A stretch of DNA of 50,736 bases, from the IMG/VR virus record IMGVR_UViG_3300008448_000130, positions 1 through 50,736 of that record, one strand, 5' to 3'. Below the pieces are notes generated by a model. That model made no database searches. It was not told where the DNA came from and saw only the letters and a program-made list of their open reading frames with translations. Origin of the DNA: a virus. This document shows, one piece after another, positions 9,501 to 15,652 of the stretch; the stretch's first letter is position 1, and the number at the start of each line of letters is the position of its first letter. The position numbers and the translations under genes were made by a program.

Positions 9501-10459
9501 GAACCTCTATGTGCCGCAGAGTAAGCAGATGCTCCATAACCGTAACCGCGTAATGCTACTAGGGTGTTGCCAGCCTGGACAGCACTCGGTGATCCAGGTG
9601 TTCCTTCAGCGCGTCTTCCTCCAAAAACAGGAGGGCCACCAAAAGAGTCAGCCCAAATAAGCGCATCGTTACCTGTGTTGCCCACAATTCTAATTTCGTC
9701 TGTACCAAAAGCTGTTGGAACCGCAACACCGCTTTTGTTGACAATTATGTTACCAGTAAAAGTAGCACCTGTCAGAGAAGAATAAATTGTGTTAATGTTT
9801 GTGCCATTGTCAAAATAATCAACAGCGTTGATTGTGCCGTTGCCACTAACTGTTAATCCTTCCGCTATGAAAGAACCATCATTCTCAATGTGCCAACGAA
9901 CTACTGGTGTGACTGTGCCATTTGGTGTTGTTCTGAAACTAAATTTTGCACCAGCAGCAGTATCTGTAAAGTTTTCAGTAGCAGTAACAAGACCCAATGC
10001 GCTGGCGGACGCGATATACCCAGTATTACCATAACCAAATCCACCAAAAGTAAAAATAAAATCTCCAGAAAGAGTTCGGGTGGGAAGAGCATTAGTTCCG
10101 TTTGCCCTACGTCCAAGGAACGCAGCGTTTTGTCCAAACGTATCAAGGAACATTCTTGATTGGACAGCATTGTTACCAATAAGATGTAGCAACGTTCCTG
10201 TAGGTGTTGTTGGTCCTGCTGTTGGGTTTAAGCTGATTGTTTGTGTTGCTGTAAACGGTGTGTTCGCTGCAAGTCTTGCAAAAGCTGTGGAATCATATCC
10301 ATCTAATGTGGCTGCATCGCCACCTGAAGCAGCATCAGCATCCCAGTATGTCGTTGTTCCATTTGATTTAAGAACCTGGCCTGCTGTTCCCACAGTCCCG
10401 TTTGCTGAAATACCTGTTAAACCAACAGTATTATCAAAGAAATCTATTTTTTTAGTCAT
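3512..10459 (-). CDS. Giant repeat-built tail fibre protein
   Basis: A 2315-aa protein. The N-terminus (FFDNTVGLTGISANGTVGTAGQVLKSNGTTTYWDA) is typical of phage fibre attachment or start modules. The first half has a module of about 150-170 aa ending in NAVDYFDNGTNINTIYGSL, present six times with variations, each followed by a beta-rich domain containing 'FRRANGTNASKTA' and 'ENDGSF' segments. The second half has further 'NGNTIWHAGN' repeats typical of fibre shafts. The C-terminus carries a compact beta domain. It lies between a 402-aa virion protein and the gp38-like adhesin in one leftward operon. It is probably the trimeric distal long tail fibre that determines adsorption. DNA similarity among modules makes recombination between repeats likely. 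Confidence 0.85.
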   Translation of the reverse strand: MTKKIDFFDNTVGLTGISANGTVGTAGQVLKSNGTTTYWDADAASGGDAATLDGYDSTAFARLAANTPFTATQTISLNPTAGPTTPTGTLLHLIGNNAVQSRMFLDTFGQNAAFLGRRANGTNALPTRTLSGDFIFTFGGFGYGNTGYIASASALGLVTATENFTDTAAGAKFSFRTTPNGTVTPVVRWHIENDGSFIAEGLTVSGNGTINAVDYFDNGTNINTIYSSLTGATFTGNIIVNKSGVAVPTAFGTDEIRIVGNTGNDALIWADSFGGPPVFGGRRAEGTPGSPSAVQAGNTLVALRGYGYGASAYSAAHRGSVSVLASENWSNTAQGTRIVLATTANTTAGQSARWLVENDGSFIYNGGSLTGVSTVNAVDYFDNGVNINTIYGSLGLTNTWTQVKTINRNSAAVPTAITDTILHISQADGLASRVTVDSFAAAGVVTFRRANGTNASKTALSATDFIGAIAGLGYGATGYSAGARGQISFRAAETWTDAAQGTRIQFLTTSNLSIVGTNRWAIENDGSFVYEGGSLTGVSTINAIDYFDNGVNINTIYGSLALANIFTAAQTINQNAVALPAPPSPTALHIGAADAGLSRATIDAFGSSASIALRRASGTNASKTALALNETIGNIVAFGYGTTGYSATLRAGIAFQADEAWTDAAQGTRITFTTTPNLSTAAAARWIVENDGSFIYNGGSLTGVGTVNAIDYFDNGTNINTIYASLSGAGFTGAITVNTTAATAATFYRTDEGASGPVINLQHITTTPAINDATGQLSFILTDASLGTPTGAAIRGVSRDITAGAASGDLQFLTRVSGSLGTRFTLANGLYMAGATGSDQGTGTINAVNYFDDGTNINTIYASLSGATFSGNITVSNAAPFIDIIDSNAAADVGKWRIDASLDALGFYAYNDAASTFNSFLTVTRSGAAIGNINFFGGSAITYNRNAVAAPTPPTNTAIHIVQSDSNAARITIDTFGGAGNITFRRANGTNASKTAVANNDTIGNIIGFGYGSGSYSSTGRITQSWLAAEDWTDAAQGTKFSFSVTTNGTTGLAERWVMDHDGSLRASGLAATGNNTINAVNYFDDGTNINTIYGSLATVNTWQLLQTYNAGIKTTASGPATHISIERTGASPSLLTIANLGNQIDFDYNVTGYRFLLSGSPRLVITGASTFTYNGNAIWHQGNMGTGTGLDADLWDNNQFADYLNQAVKTTSTPTFGGVNLLSATSFLPQISVKNTNDDANAGYVIFRKTPADTLVSASDYIGTILWYGHGSSTADGTAATIFAQAQGTRGTNWVASDLYLGSMSTAGSYRYLRINADGTFTYNGNTIWTSGNMVIGTNVQAWDADLDSWATVTRASGFDTFVATPSGANFASLLTSALPVSKGGTNATSAGIAAFNNITGYTAAGATGTTSTNLVFSTSPTITTPLLSGQTIANNSSSGVATTPLILRNAFSANNTETVLQFNASASVDRFAQIASRNDGTNNTGLILRTGSGGTLTDAISITGFGVVTLSSGAVIPSPALSGTISGTPTYSGTPAFSAGLTAGTTNTITLGTDGNIEIFRSAGFAFIDFKNASGDDFDIRIQQSGANTMDLIASGGLTHNSVTIPTISSSHTFTNKIYDGGAVQGTFTGAATWTGTQTFLASGAATTLIIGGAVDFVPALRLTSNAGQDRRVNFFTSNTSGSTIRWSLLVSNAAESGSNAGSNFSIQRFDDAGTFIDQPFAITRNTGAISITTPTTISTTGIGTLLSVTSSNGDATAHGIDIFRNSTTPAVNDVVGELRFLGKDSGTTTIPYGRVYTTIVDPTAGSLDSSMIFDAYANNVSYAPLTLGLTENEHRFTTPTSSIVTSRGTNGYGSFYARGSGTNPAYMFFGNDNATAERARITVNNAGDFIVSTNGGTANNFKVDSSGVITTNGNTIWHAGNDGDGTSLDAGLLSSYNHLKLAYGNRANRSITGGGTITVNSLGSVLWGSRFIVISSGRGTSASTSGYFDINCPTSGSITGVGGAASVTADAAGIPLAAWQALYYILPIGSNNTSLAANFRVVGFTADVDIPHDWVLICLRNGDNDVFYFNNGIQLKVNGVHTAGTVWNSGNDGPASGLNADLLDDYNESSFWRVNTIRQGDYGIARASSSNDVFGGLEIRENALVSNTQSTAIYAPGINFHWGNIAAARIYMNASGQFVLGGQTDITVNRRDLLAANVYSNGNLVWHAGSLSLTAFTARVTLTTGVNGTLTASHANISVELNGNVTLPNSVFTAGDKTVFDPGTSARTFTRGSGIAMYVNGVDVASATLAANQIGGAHWRTASVVILTGAFT

Positions 10460-11660
10460 TTGATAAATCTACCAATTCAGTGTTTGACAAAATGGTTGGA
10501 ACATATGAGAACTGTAGAGGAGAAGTAATAAACTCTAAAGTGATCATATTATCAATCAACTCTATATTTAGGTTTGATACAACACTGTTCCCATTAAGAG
10601 AAGCTACAAATCCATTACCGTAGGAAAGTGCTATGGTGTTGTTTCCCGTAGATTGTGAACCAATTACAAACACAGAATTGTTTTCAGATATCTGGACATT
10701 GTTATCGGAGTTTACCTTTAGTTCTCTGGAATATCCTTCAACCGTTTCCATGTTCCACAATACGGTATTGACAGCCGTGTTTGTCCACTTTAGATAGAAT
10801 GTTCCTAGATCCCATCTATATGTATTGAATGGAACAATTTTGTGAAGATTAGCTGAATATACATTTGTGACTTCGTTCTGTGTATGGCCGAGTGATACGA
10901 ACATATTTGTTACGGTGTTTGGAGAGAATATTGTTTCAACTGAAGTTGTCGAAAGGTTCTGGTAAACATAATTGTTATTGTTAGAAAATGTTGTTCCGAT
11001 AATAAACTTTCCATTCTCTCCATTAGCAGAGGCAATGTAAGAATAGCCAATGTTAGCTTGGAATAATTGGTAGATGAAATTATCCACATAGATATTGTTT
11101 GTGGTAAGTTTCTGTTCAGTAAGAACAATGTCATTAATTGGTATCCAGGCAACATTATTACTGAATTGGGAATTCTCGATTAGATTAGAACCTTCTTTTA
11201 CTGGACCCAGAACGTTTGATATTAGATAAGTTGACGTATTCGCAAACGTATTATTGTTTGCCTGCCTAATAACAACCGTGTTACTGTTAAGGGCGAATCC
11301 TTCGGTGTGTTTAATCCACCTGCCACATCTTGTGTGTTCGCCATAATTGTTGGCCAGGATTGTGGTCTTCTCTAGTGTTACCCTTGAAGGAACTACCGAT
11401 GGAGTGAAGAAAAGTTTTCCGACGCTTAAATGTATATTTGCATCAAAAGAAGATGGTGGGCTGTTCGATATAGTTAATCCCTGCTGGGTTACTCCAACAG
11501 AATTGCCATCGTGGATTACTCTTATATTGAGAATAGAACTATCGCTGATGTTGTCTATCTGACAAACATATGTTATCGCCTTAACCGAACCAGGATCAAA
11601 AGTATCAACAACATGAGATGTTATCGTATTGGCTTGATAAATAATTGTCTCTGATGGCAT
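10452..11660 (-). CDS. Virion structural protein upstream of the fibre
   Basis: A 402-aa, Asn/Thr/Val-rich, beta-strand-rich protein with no catalytic motifs seen. It is the first gene of the leftward fibre operon; its 3' end overlaps the fibre start by 8 nt, so expression is coupled. Composition (many N, T, S, V and Y alternations) is like proximal fibre, hinge or baseplate-connector proteins. A late-type CATAAATA box lies about 25 nt upstream on the minus strand. Assignment to the tail fibre assembly is from context only. Confidence 0.7.
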   Translation of the reverse strand: MPSETIIYQANTITSHVVDTFDPGSVKAITYVCQIDNISDSSILNIRVIHDGNSVGVTQQGLTISNSPPSSFDANIHLSVGKLFFTPSVVPSRVTLEKTTILANNYGEHTRCGRWIKHTEGFALNSNTVVIRQANNNTFANTSTYLISNVLGPVKEGSNLIENSQFSNNVAWIPINDIVLTEQKLTTNNIYVDNFIYQLFQANIGYSYIASANGENGKFIIGTTFSNNNNYVYQNLSTTSVETIFSPNTVTNMFVSLGHTQNEVTNVYSANLHKIVPFNTYRWDLGTFYLKWTNTAVNTVLWNMETVEGYSRELKVNSDNNVQISENNSVFVIGSQSTGNNTIALSYGNGFVASLNGNSVVSNLNIELIDNMITLEFITSPLQFSYVPTILSNTELVDLSND

Positions 11661-11681
11661 TTATTTTTCCCAGTTTTTTAT

Positions 11682-11689
11682 TATTTATG
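11682..11689 (-). promoter_or_regulatory. Late promoter candidate (CATAAATA) for the fibre operon
   Basis: On the minus strand the sequence reads CATAAATA, 7 of 8 matches to the T4 late box TATAAATA, placed about 22 nt before the ATG of the 402-aa protein. It is the only late-like box seen for this leftward structural unit. It lies back to back with the rightward sigma70 promoter at 11691. Confidence 0.5.
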
Positions 11690-11690
11690 C

Positions 11691-11719
11691 TTGACAATCG
11701 CGATAAATATTAGTATAGT
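11691..11719 (+). promoter_or_regulatory. Sigma70-type promoter
   Basis: TTGACA at 11691-11696, 17-bp spacer, TATAGT at 11714-11719, about 25 nt before the gene at 11744. It is divergent from the leftward late box at 11682. Confidence 0.8.
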
Positions 11720-11743
11720 TGACAATACAGAAGGAATGAAACG

Positions 11744-12001
11744 ATGGCAGTAGGTTATTTTGTTGTTGATGAAAAAGATGACTATTCGATCGTAGAATAT
11801 GTTGACAGTGAAACTAGAGCTTCCCATATCAGACAGATAAATACATTTGGTCTTTCACTGGAACAAAAACATGAAAGATACGAAAGTCATGAGAGAACGT
11901 TCATCTATCGTATTAGTATTGGTATGATTAAACCTGAAACCACAACTCCAACGATGGAAGAACCCGCTCCCTCTTCACCCCAACCCGAAGAAACACCATA
12001 A
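11744..12001 (+). CDS. Hypothetical 85-aa protein
   Basis: Start ATG follows AGAAGGAATG and a consensus sigma70 promoter. The first 60 residues look folded (mixed alpha/beta); the C-terminus is a flexible Pro/Glu/Thr/Ser tail. No family recognised. It and the next gene form a short early rightward unit placed between two leftward units. Confidence 0.65.
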   Translation: MAVGYFVVDEKDDYSIVEYVDSETRASHIRQINTFGLSLEQKHERYESHERTFIYRISIGMIKPETTTPTMEEPAPSSPQPEETP

Positions 12002-12027
12002 CTTTTTACAGTAATTGAGGATATAAT

Positions 12028-12225
12028 ATGACAGAACAAACTAAAGCAGAAGAAGCGACAGTGAAACTTGAAGTTACCGCTGTCCAATTCAACGTTATCA
12101 TGACAGCACTTAACGAACTTCCTTTCAAGGTCGTTGGCGCGGTTATTCCTGAGCTTGTCCGACAGGTTCAATCTCAGATCCAGACTGCACCTGGCGGAAG
12201 TCCATTCCCTCCCGAAAAACAATAA
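12028..12225 (+). CDS. Hypothetical 65-aa helical protein
   Basis: Second gene behind the promoter at 11691, start preceded by GAGGATATA. The central region (VQFNVIMTALNELPFKVVGAVIPELVRQVQSQI) is amphipathic helical; the ends are polar with a Gly/Pro tail. No family recognised. It converges with the glycosyltransferase gene. The 110-nt gap after it holds GACCGT at 12284-12289 with ACGGTC at 12328-12333, a possible shared hairpin, and nothing else clear. Confidence 0.65.
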   Translation: MTEQTKAEEATVKLEVTAVQFNVIMTALNELPFKVVGAVIPELVRQVQSQIQTAPGGSPFPPEKQ

Positions 12226-12335
12226 TCGCTGGTTCCGGTTGCGAAATTATTCCGAGTGATCGTGACGAACGATAGAAAATTTCGGCTGTAGACCGTGGCA
12301 AAGAGTTGTCTCTCAGATAATAACGGTCCCAATTT

Positions 12336-13448
12336 TTACGGAAGAAGCTTATCAGATCCTTCAGAGATATCGTCTTCATGGCGAGCTCTGAAATACTTTC
12401 TGATATCATCACGAAGTTCAGGTTTCCAGTCTTCCATTTGATACAACCCATAAGAATCTCTATAAAGATCTTTTGATGGATCAAACTCATGATCAACAAG
12501 AATTCTTTCCCTGGTATTGTATCCTCTCAGGGCCTTTGGACCATGATAAGCATGGGCCACAGTTCCGGGAACGTAACCAATATTCCTGATGATTCTTTTT
12601 TCGGCTCTTTCTTGCCAAGAATCTAACATGTTAAGGTAGTTTTGGTGAAGGTTATCACTTCTTGAAAGATGAACCTTTCCAATAAGAGCATAAGCCATAT
12701 TCCAATCAGCTGCTCCCAAGATTGCCTTGTCAATAAACCCGCCAACCTGATTATAAGCTTTTCTTGTACACGCCCAAGCGTATCCAGAAGAACCTGCTGC
12801 TCTTTCACCATAATAGTAAGGGGCCTTTAGTCCCTTCTTCTTTGGGATTAGAAGATCGTAGTCGTGGTAATAGTTGTACATAAAGCTTGGTCGATGCATC
12901 AGATATTCACCATTGGGACCCAAGTCGACGGCATGGCTGAATAGCTGGAGGAACTTGTAATGCTGTAGCTGTTCGATAGTGTCTGAGACCCAAGTATAAG
13001 AAGTAAAGGTAACGTCAGCATCGATCCAGGCTAGATATTCCCAGTCTTCCGGAAGTCTATTGACAGCAAGATTGAGCATATTCTCTTTATGCCAGAGTTC
13101 ATATTTTGATCTTACCTGTATGTGTCTTGGATTCTTGCGGCTTGTTACCTGAAATGGGCGATCTCCGAAAGCGCATTCGATAGTCCAGAGAATGGCACCA
13201 GAATCTTCAATACGCTGGGCAAACTGTTTATATAATTTGTATCTGGATTTATATCTTACGGGATTTGAAATGCAGCAGATCACGTGGAGTTTTCTATTTC
13301 CGCCCTTACCAGGAATGTCAGCTTCCCTATTATAACCCTCTTTAAAATCTAGTGCTGGGTTATTATCGCAATCTCTGTCTCTATCATCGCGGTCAGAATC
13401 TTCTTTTTCTTCTAACCAAAATCTTCCTTCTTTGATTTTCTTGCTCAT
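12336..13448 (-). CDS. Glycosyltransferase-like protein (GT-A type)
   Basis: About 370 aa when started at the MSKKIKEGRF methionine, which has AGAGATGAT upstream; an in-frame start 51 nt earlier lacks a clear site. The N-terminal 50 residues are charged and probably disordered (DRDDRDRDCDNN). The core starts with LHVICCISNP, and WEYLAWIDADVTF supplies a D-x-D metal-sugar motif typical of GT-A enzymes. WACTRKAYNQVGGF and the later ADWNMAYALIG resemble the acceptor-side motifs of family-2-like enzymes. It could glycosylate virion proteins, DNA or host surface. It stands alone as a leftward gene between rightward units, so no partner gene reveals the substrate. Confidence 0.65.
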   Translation of the reverse strand: MSKKIKEGRFWLEEKEDSDRDDRDRDCDNNPALDFKEGYNREADIPGKGGNRKLHVICCISNPVRYKSRYKLYKQFAQRIEDSGAILWTIECAFGDRPFQVTSRKNPRHIQVRSKYELWHKENMLNLAVNRLPEDWEYLAWIDADVTFTSYTWVSDTIEQLQHYKFLQLFSHAVDLGPNGEYLMHRPSFMYNYYHDYDLLIPKKKGLKAPYYYGERAAGSSGYAWACTRKAYNQVGGFIDKAILGAADWNMAYALIGKVHLSRSDNLHQNYLNMLDSWQERAEKRIIRNIGYVPGTVAHAYHGPKALRGYNTRERILVDHEFDPSKDLYRDSYGLYQMEDWKPELRDDIRKYFRARHEDDISEGSDKLLP

Positions 13449-13489
13449 TATCATCTCTCTGGACTGCTGGGTTGGGCGGATTGCAGCAA

Positions 13490-13497
13490 TATTTATC
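13490..13497 (-). promoter_or_regulatory. Late promoter candidate (GATAAATA) for the glycosyltransferase gene
   Basis: Minus-strand GATAAATA (7 of 8 to TATAAATA) lies about 45 nt before the chosen start of the glycosyltransferase-like gene. It would make this a late gene, but a single mismatched box is weak evidence. Confidence 0.35.
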
Positions 13498-13537
13498 ATT
13501 TTTTGATCTCAAATCGTTAATAATCTTTAAAAAAACC

Positions 13538-13545
13538 TATAAATA
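13538..13545 (+). promoter_or_regulatory. Late promoter box TATAAATA
   Basis: An exact TATAAATA on the plus strand upstream of tRNA-Asp, the RMF-like gene and RNA ligase. In T4, gene 63 (RNA ligase and tail-fibre attachment) is expressed from more than one promoter, so a late start here would be logical. Confidence 0.5.
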
Positions 13546-13586
13546 ACAAGGCCAATAAAATATTACGAAAATAATAAATTTTTTGC

Positions 13587-13615
13587 TTGCCTAATTTCTA
13601 TGCTTAGAGTATCTT
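13587..13615 (+). promoter_or_regulatory. Sigma70-type promoter for tRNA-Asp
   Basis: TTGCCT at 13587-13592, 17-bp spacer, TATCTT at 13610-13615. Transcription would begin just before the tRNA at 13635. Both boxes deviate from consensus at two positions. Confidence 0.5.
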
Positions 13616-13634
13616 ATAAATGAAGATTGAATTT

Positions 13635-13708
13635 GGTTCGTTTGCCGTCTGGGAAGGCGCGAGACTGTCGCTCTCGCAAGATGGGTTCGATTCCCATACG
13701 AACCGCCA
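13635..13708 (+). tRNA. tRNA-Asp (anticodon GTC)
   Basis: Acceptor GGTTCGT pairs with ACGAACC (13698-13704). Anticodon stem CGAGA/TCTCG encloses CTGTCGC, giving anticodon GTC. The T arm contains GGTTCGATTCC and CCA is encoded at 13706-13708. It is the first gene of a rightward unit continuing to the RMF-like protein and RNA ligase. Confidence 0.93.
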
Positions 13709-13721
13709 ATTTTAAGAGATT

Positions 13722-13895
13722 ATGATGTACTCAAACATTTTCTATGATGGCCGCGAAGATTTCCGCAACGAAATTTCCGAAGAAGATAACCCATACGAAG
13801 AAGGATCATCTGAGTTTTACCAATGGGCTGATGGATGGCTTGATGCTTTTGGTTTTGTTACTGTAAGGGATTTGAGAAATGTTTCCGGTAATTAA
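13722..13895 (+). CDS. Small protein resembling ribosome modulation factor
   Basis: A 57-aa protein. The segment NPYEEGSSEFYQWADGWLDAF matches the pattern of the RMF family (NPY....s..y..W..GW..a), which in bacteria binds 70S ribosomes and drives 100S dimer formation. It starts 14 nt after tRNA-Asp with AAGAGATT upstream and overlaps the RNA ligase start by 17 nt, so the two are probably translationally coupled. Position between a tRNA gene and an RNA-repair ligase suggests a translation-related role. The match is a short motif, so function is inference. Confidence 0.6.
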   Translation: MMYSNIFYDGREDFRNEISEEDNPYEEGSSEFYQWADGWLDAFGFVTVRDLRNVSGN

Positions 13896-14991
13896 ACATA
13901 TTGATGACGTTCTGCCCCACATTGCAGACAAACCCGAAATCGCAAGAATTGAAAGAGACGGGTACACCGTTCTCGATTACATCTATGCGGGCGAGAACAC
14001 CTTCGACAATCCGTTCGCGCGCGAATGTCGTGGTCTTAAATTCGACTCAAACGGCAATCTGATTGGTCGACCGTTTCACAAATTCTTCAATCTCAACGAG
14101 AAAGAAGAGACTCGATTCGAGAACCAAAACTGGAGTTCGCCTGTTATTGTAGCAAACAAGTGGGATGGTTCGATGATCCACCCTGCTCTTGTTAATGGCG
14201 AATTCGTTTTCATGACCCGTAAAGGTGTTACCGACGTAGCCATACAGGCTATGAACGAATGTGAGTATGACGTCGACGAGATGATCCGACTCATCAAAGA
14301 AGGGTTTACTCCAATCTACGAGTTTATCTCTCCTAATAACAAAATCGTTCTGCATTATGATAAACCCGAATTGATTCCGATCAATCTCCGTCATCGTGAA
14401 ACGGGGAAATACGATCACAGTTTCATGAAAAGTAATTTCTTAGATCTCAATCTTGACGAGATCTACTTTCGTAATTTCTTTGATCACCTTAAAGCCAAGA
14501 CTGGTATTGAGGGTGTGGTTGTCCAGTTTTACACTCCTGAGTATTCTCGTTTTATCAAATTCAAAGCCGATGACTATGTGGCCTTGCATAAGGTAATGGA
14601 CGAGACGACCCAAGAAAAGAACGTACTGGCCCTGATCATGGACGACAAGCTTGACGACGTTGTTCCTCTTATCGATCCAGCACGAGCAGAATACCTGAAA
14701 GAGTATGCTTCTATTGTTAATACTGAACTTCTTCATAATGCAAAGGAGTTTGTGAAATTTGTTGAAAAGAGAAAAACTTATTCGCAAAAAGATTTTGCTT
14801 TCATTGTGAAGAGATATCCTACCCAGCTTCATGGATTTATGTTCAAGGCAAGAGCTCTTGATAATTGTAATGTTTCTACAGTTCTTGTAATGTTCAAAGA
14901 GTATTTTAAGAAAACACTTACGACCCAAACCAAGGTTGATCAATGGAGGGAGTTTCTGGGAAATCCTGTTTTTAAGATGTCGGTTGAATAA
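13879..14991 (+). CDS. rnlA: T4 Rnl1-type RNA ligase (gp63-like)
   Basis: A 370-aa protein close to T4 Rnl1 (374 aa). Conserved blocks are ECRGLKF (49-55), FHKFFNLNE (66-74), the nucleotidyl-accepting lysine motif KWDGS (K94 to S98), YEFISPNNKIVLHY (147-160), EGVVVQ (211-216) and FIKFKADDYVALH (225-237). It seals 5'-phosphate/3'-OH RNA ends by ATP-dependent adenylylation. In T4 it repairs the tRNA cut by the host PrrC nuclease and also promotes tail-fibre attachment. The C-terminal 130 residues are an extra helical domain as in Rnl1. It lies between two tRNA genes and after an RMF-like gene, supporting an RNA-repair role. Confidence 0.92.
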   Translation: MFPVIKHIDDVLPHIADKPEIARIERDGYTVLDYIYAGENTFDNPFARECRGLKFDSNGNLIGRPFHKFFNLNEKEETRFENQNWSSPVIVANKWDGSMIHPALVNGEFVFMTRKGVTDVAIQAMNECEYDVDEMIRLIKEGFTPIYEFISPNNKIVLHYDKPELIPINLRHRETGKYDHSFMKSNFLDLNLDEIYFRNFFDHLKAKTGIEGVVVQFYTPEYSRFIKFKADDYVALHKVMDETTQEKNVLALIMDDKLDDVVPLIDPARAEYLKEYASIVNTELLHNAKEFVKFVEKRKTYSQKDFAFIVKRYPTQLHGFMFKARALDNCNVSTVLVMFKEYFKKTLTTQTKVDQWREFLGNPVFKMSVE

Positions 14992-15000
14992 ATAGTTTCT

Positions 15001-15065
15001 GGTTCATGATGATCTTGATCTAAGATGCCAATCGGCCACGCAGGTTGTAACCCTGCTCATGAATC
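15001..15065 (+). other. Compact cloverleaf-like RNA element
   Basis: TTCATGA (15003-15009) pairs with TCATGAA (15057-15063), extendable by a GU and a GC pair. Inside are three hairpins: ATCTT/AAGAT (15012-15026), GCC/GGC (15027-15036) and GCAGG/CCTGC with a 7-nt TTGTAAC loop (15040-15056). It ends 11 nt before tRNA-Leu. The last hairpin resembles a T arm, but there is no normal anticodon arm or adjacent CCA. It may be a tRNA remnant or a processing signal. Confidence 0.4.
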
Positions 15066-15075
15066 TCCCAACAAT

Positions 15076-15158
15076 GCGAGCATGGCGAAATTGGTAAACG
15101 CGACGGGCTTAAAACCCGTTACTTCGGTTTGACGGTTCGATTCCGTCTGCTCGCACCA
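15076..15158 (+). tRNA. tRNA-Leu (anticodon TAA)
   Basis: Acceptor GCGAGCA pairs with TGCTCGC (15148-15154), anticodon stem ACGGG/CCCGT encloses CTTAAAA (anticodon TAA), a long variable arm (TTACTTCGGTTT) is present, the T arm has GGTTCGATTCC, and CCA is encoded at 15156-15158. The 83-nt length and variable arm are normal for class II leucine tRNAs. Confidence 0.95.
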
Positions 15159-15176
15159 ATTTAAAAAGGTAATGAA

Positions 15177-15338
15177 ATGTTAAATTTTGATCTGATCATC
15201 GAGTTTCGAGATCTTCTGAAGACGATGCCGACATACCAATACTACGAATTCTGGTATGAAAAGAATAAAGAAACCATCAATAAGATCAACGAAGTCACTG
15301 AAGAAGAGTGGCATCGTATGGCTGAAATCTTGAGGTAA
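15177..15338 (+). CDS. Hypothetical 53-aa protein
   Basis: An acidic, aromatic-rich small helical protein (MLNFDLIIEFRDLLKTMPTY...WHRMAEILR), start preceded by AAAAGGTAATGA, 18 nt after tRNA-Leu. Stop at 15336-15338, followed 6 nt later by the next start. No family recognised. Spacing and ribosome-binding site support a real gene. Confidence 0.6.
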   Translation: MLNFDLIIEFRDLLKTMPTYQYYEFWYEKNKETINKINEVTEEEWHRMAEILR

Positions 15339-15344
15339 TTTAAA

Positions 15345-15554
15345 ATGACCGAATATAAGCTTGAATTTTACAAGAACGATGTAAAAATACGTTCTTCGAA
15401 CTTTACTGTAAGTGGCCAAACCTTTACTATGGAAGAAGTTGCTGAACAAGTTTACCGTCTTTCAATGGCAGCTGGATACGACCGAGACTATGATGTGGTT
15501 GTTGTTCTCGATCCAACCGAAGTTCGAAATTACAGTATTGATTTGGTTGAATAA
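15345..15554 (+). CDS. Hypothetical 69-aa protein
   Basis: A small mixed alpha/beta protein (MTEYKLEFYKNDVKIRSSNFTV...), start preceded by TTGAGG in the end of the previous gene. No family recognised. It closes the tRNA/RNA-ligase unit before the late structural region. Confidence 0.65.
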   Translation: MTEYKLEFYKNDVKIRSSNFTVSGQTFTMEEVAEQVYRLSMAAGYDRDYDVVVVLDPTEVRNYSIDLVE

Positions 15555-15597
15555 TACGTAAAATCGAGCCTTCGCCCTATAATTTCTCAAATGTTAG

Positions 15598-15626
15598 CCC
15601 TGGAGGTATTATAAATACTTCCAGGG
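15598..15626 (+). promoter_or_regulatory. Late promoter TATAAATA inside a near-perfect palindrome
   Basis: TATAAATA at 15610-15617 sits at the centre of 13-nt inverted arms, 15598-15610 and 15614-15626, with a single non-complementary pair (a GU in RNA). It begins the late structural block, 36 nt before the ATG at 15653. As RNA the palindrome could terminate or stabilise messages arriving from the left; as DNA it frames the late box. Confidence 0.65.
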
Positions 15627-15652
15627 TTCATTGCATTTGAAAAGGAAAAAAG

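Noticed and set aside
5091-10463. Several plus-strand frames of 60-135 aa across the fibre gene
   Set aside because: They are shadows of the 2315-aa minus-strand fibre and have no start signals.
15578-15583. TATAAT as a sigma70 promoter
   Set aside because: No acceptable -35 box 15-19 bp upstream; the late TATAAATA at 15610 explains the start of the block better.
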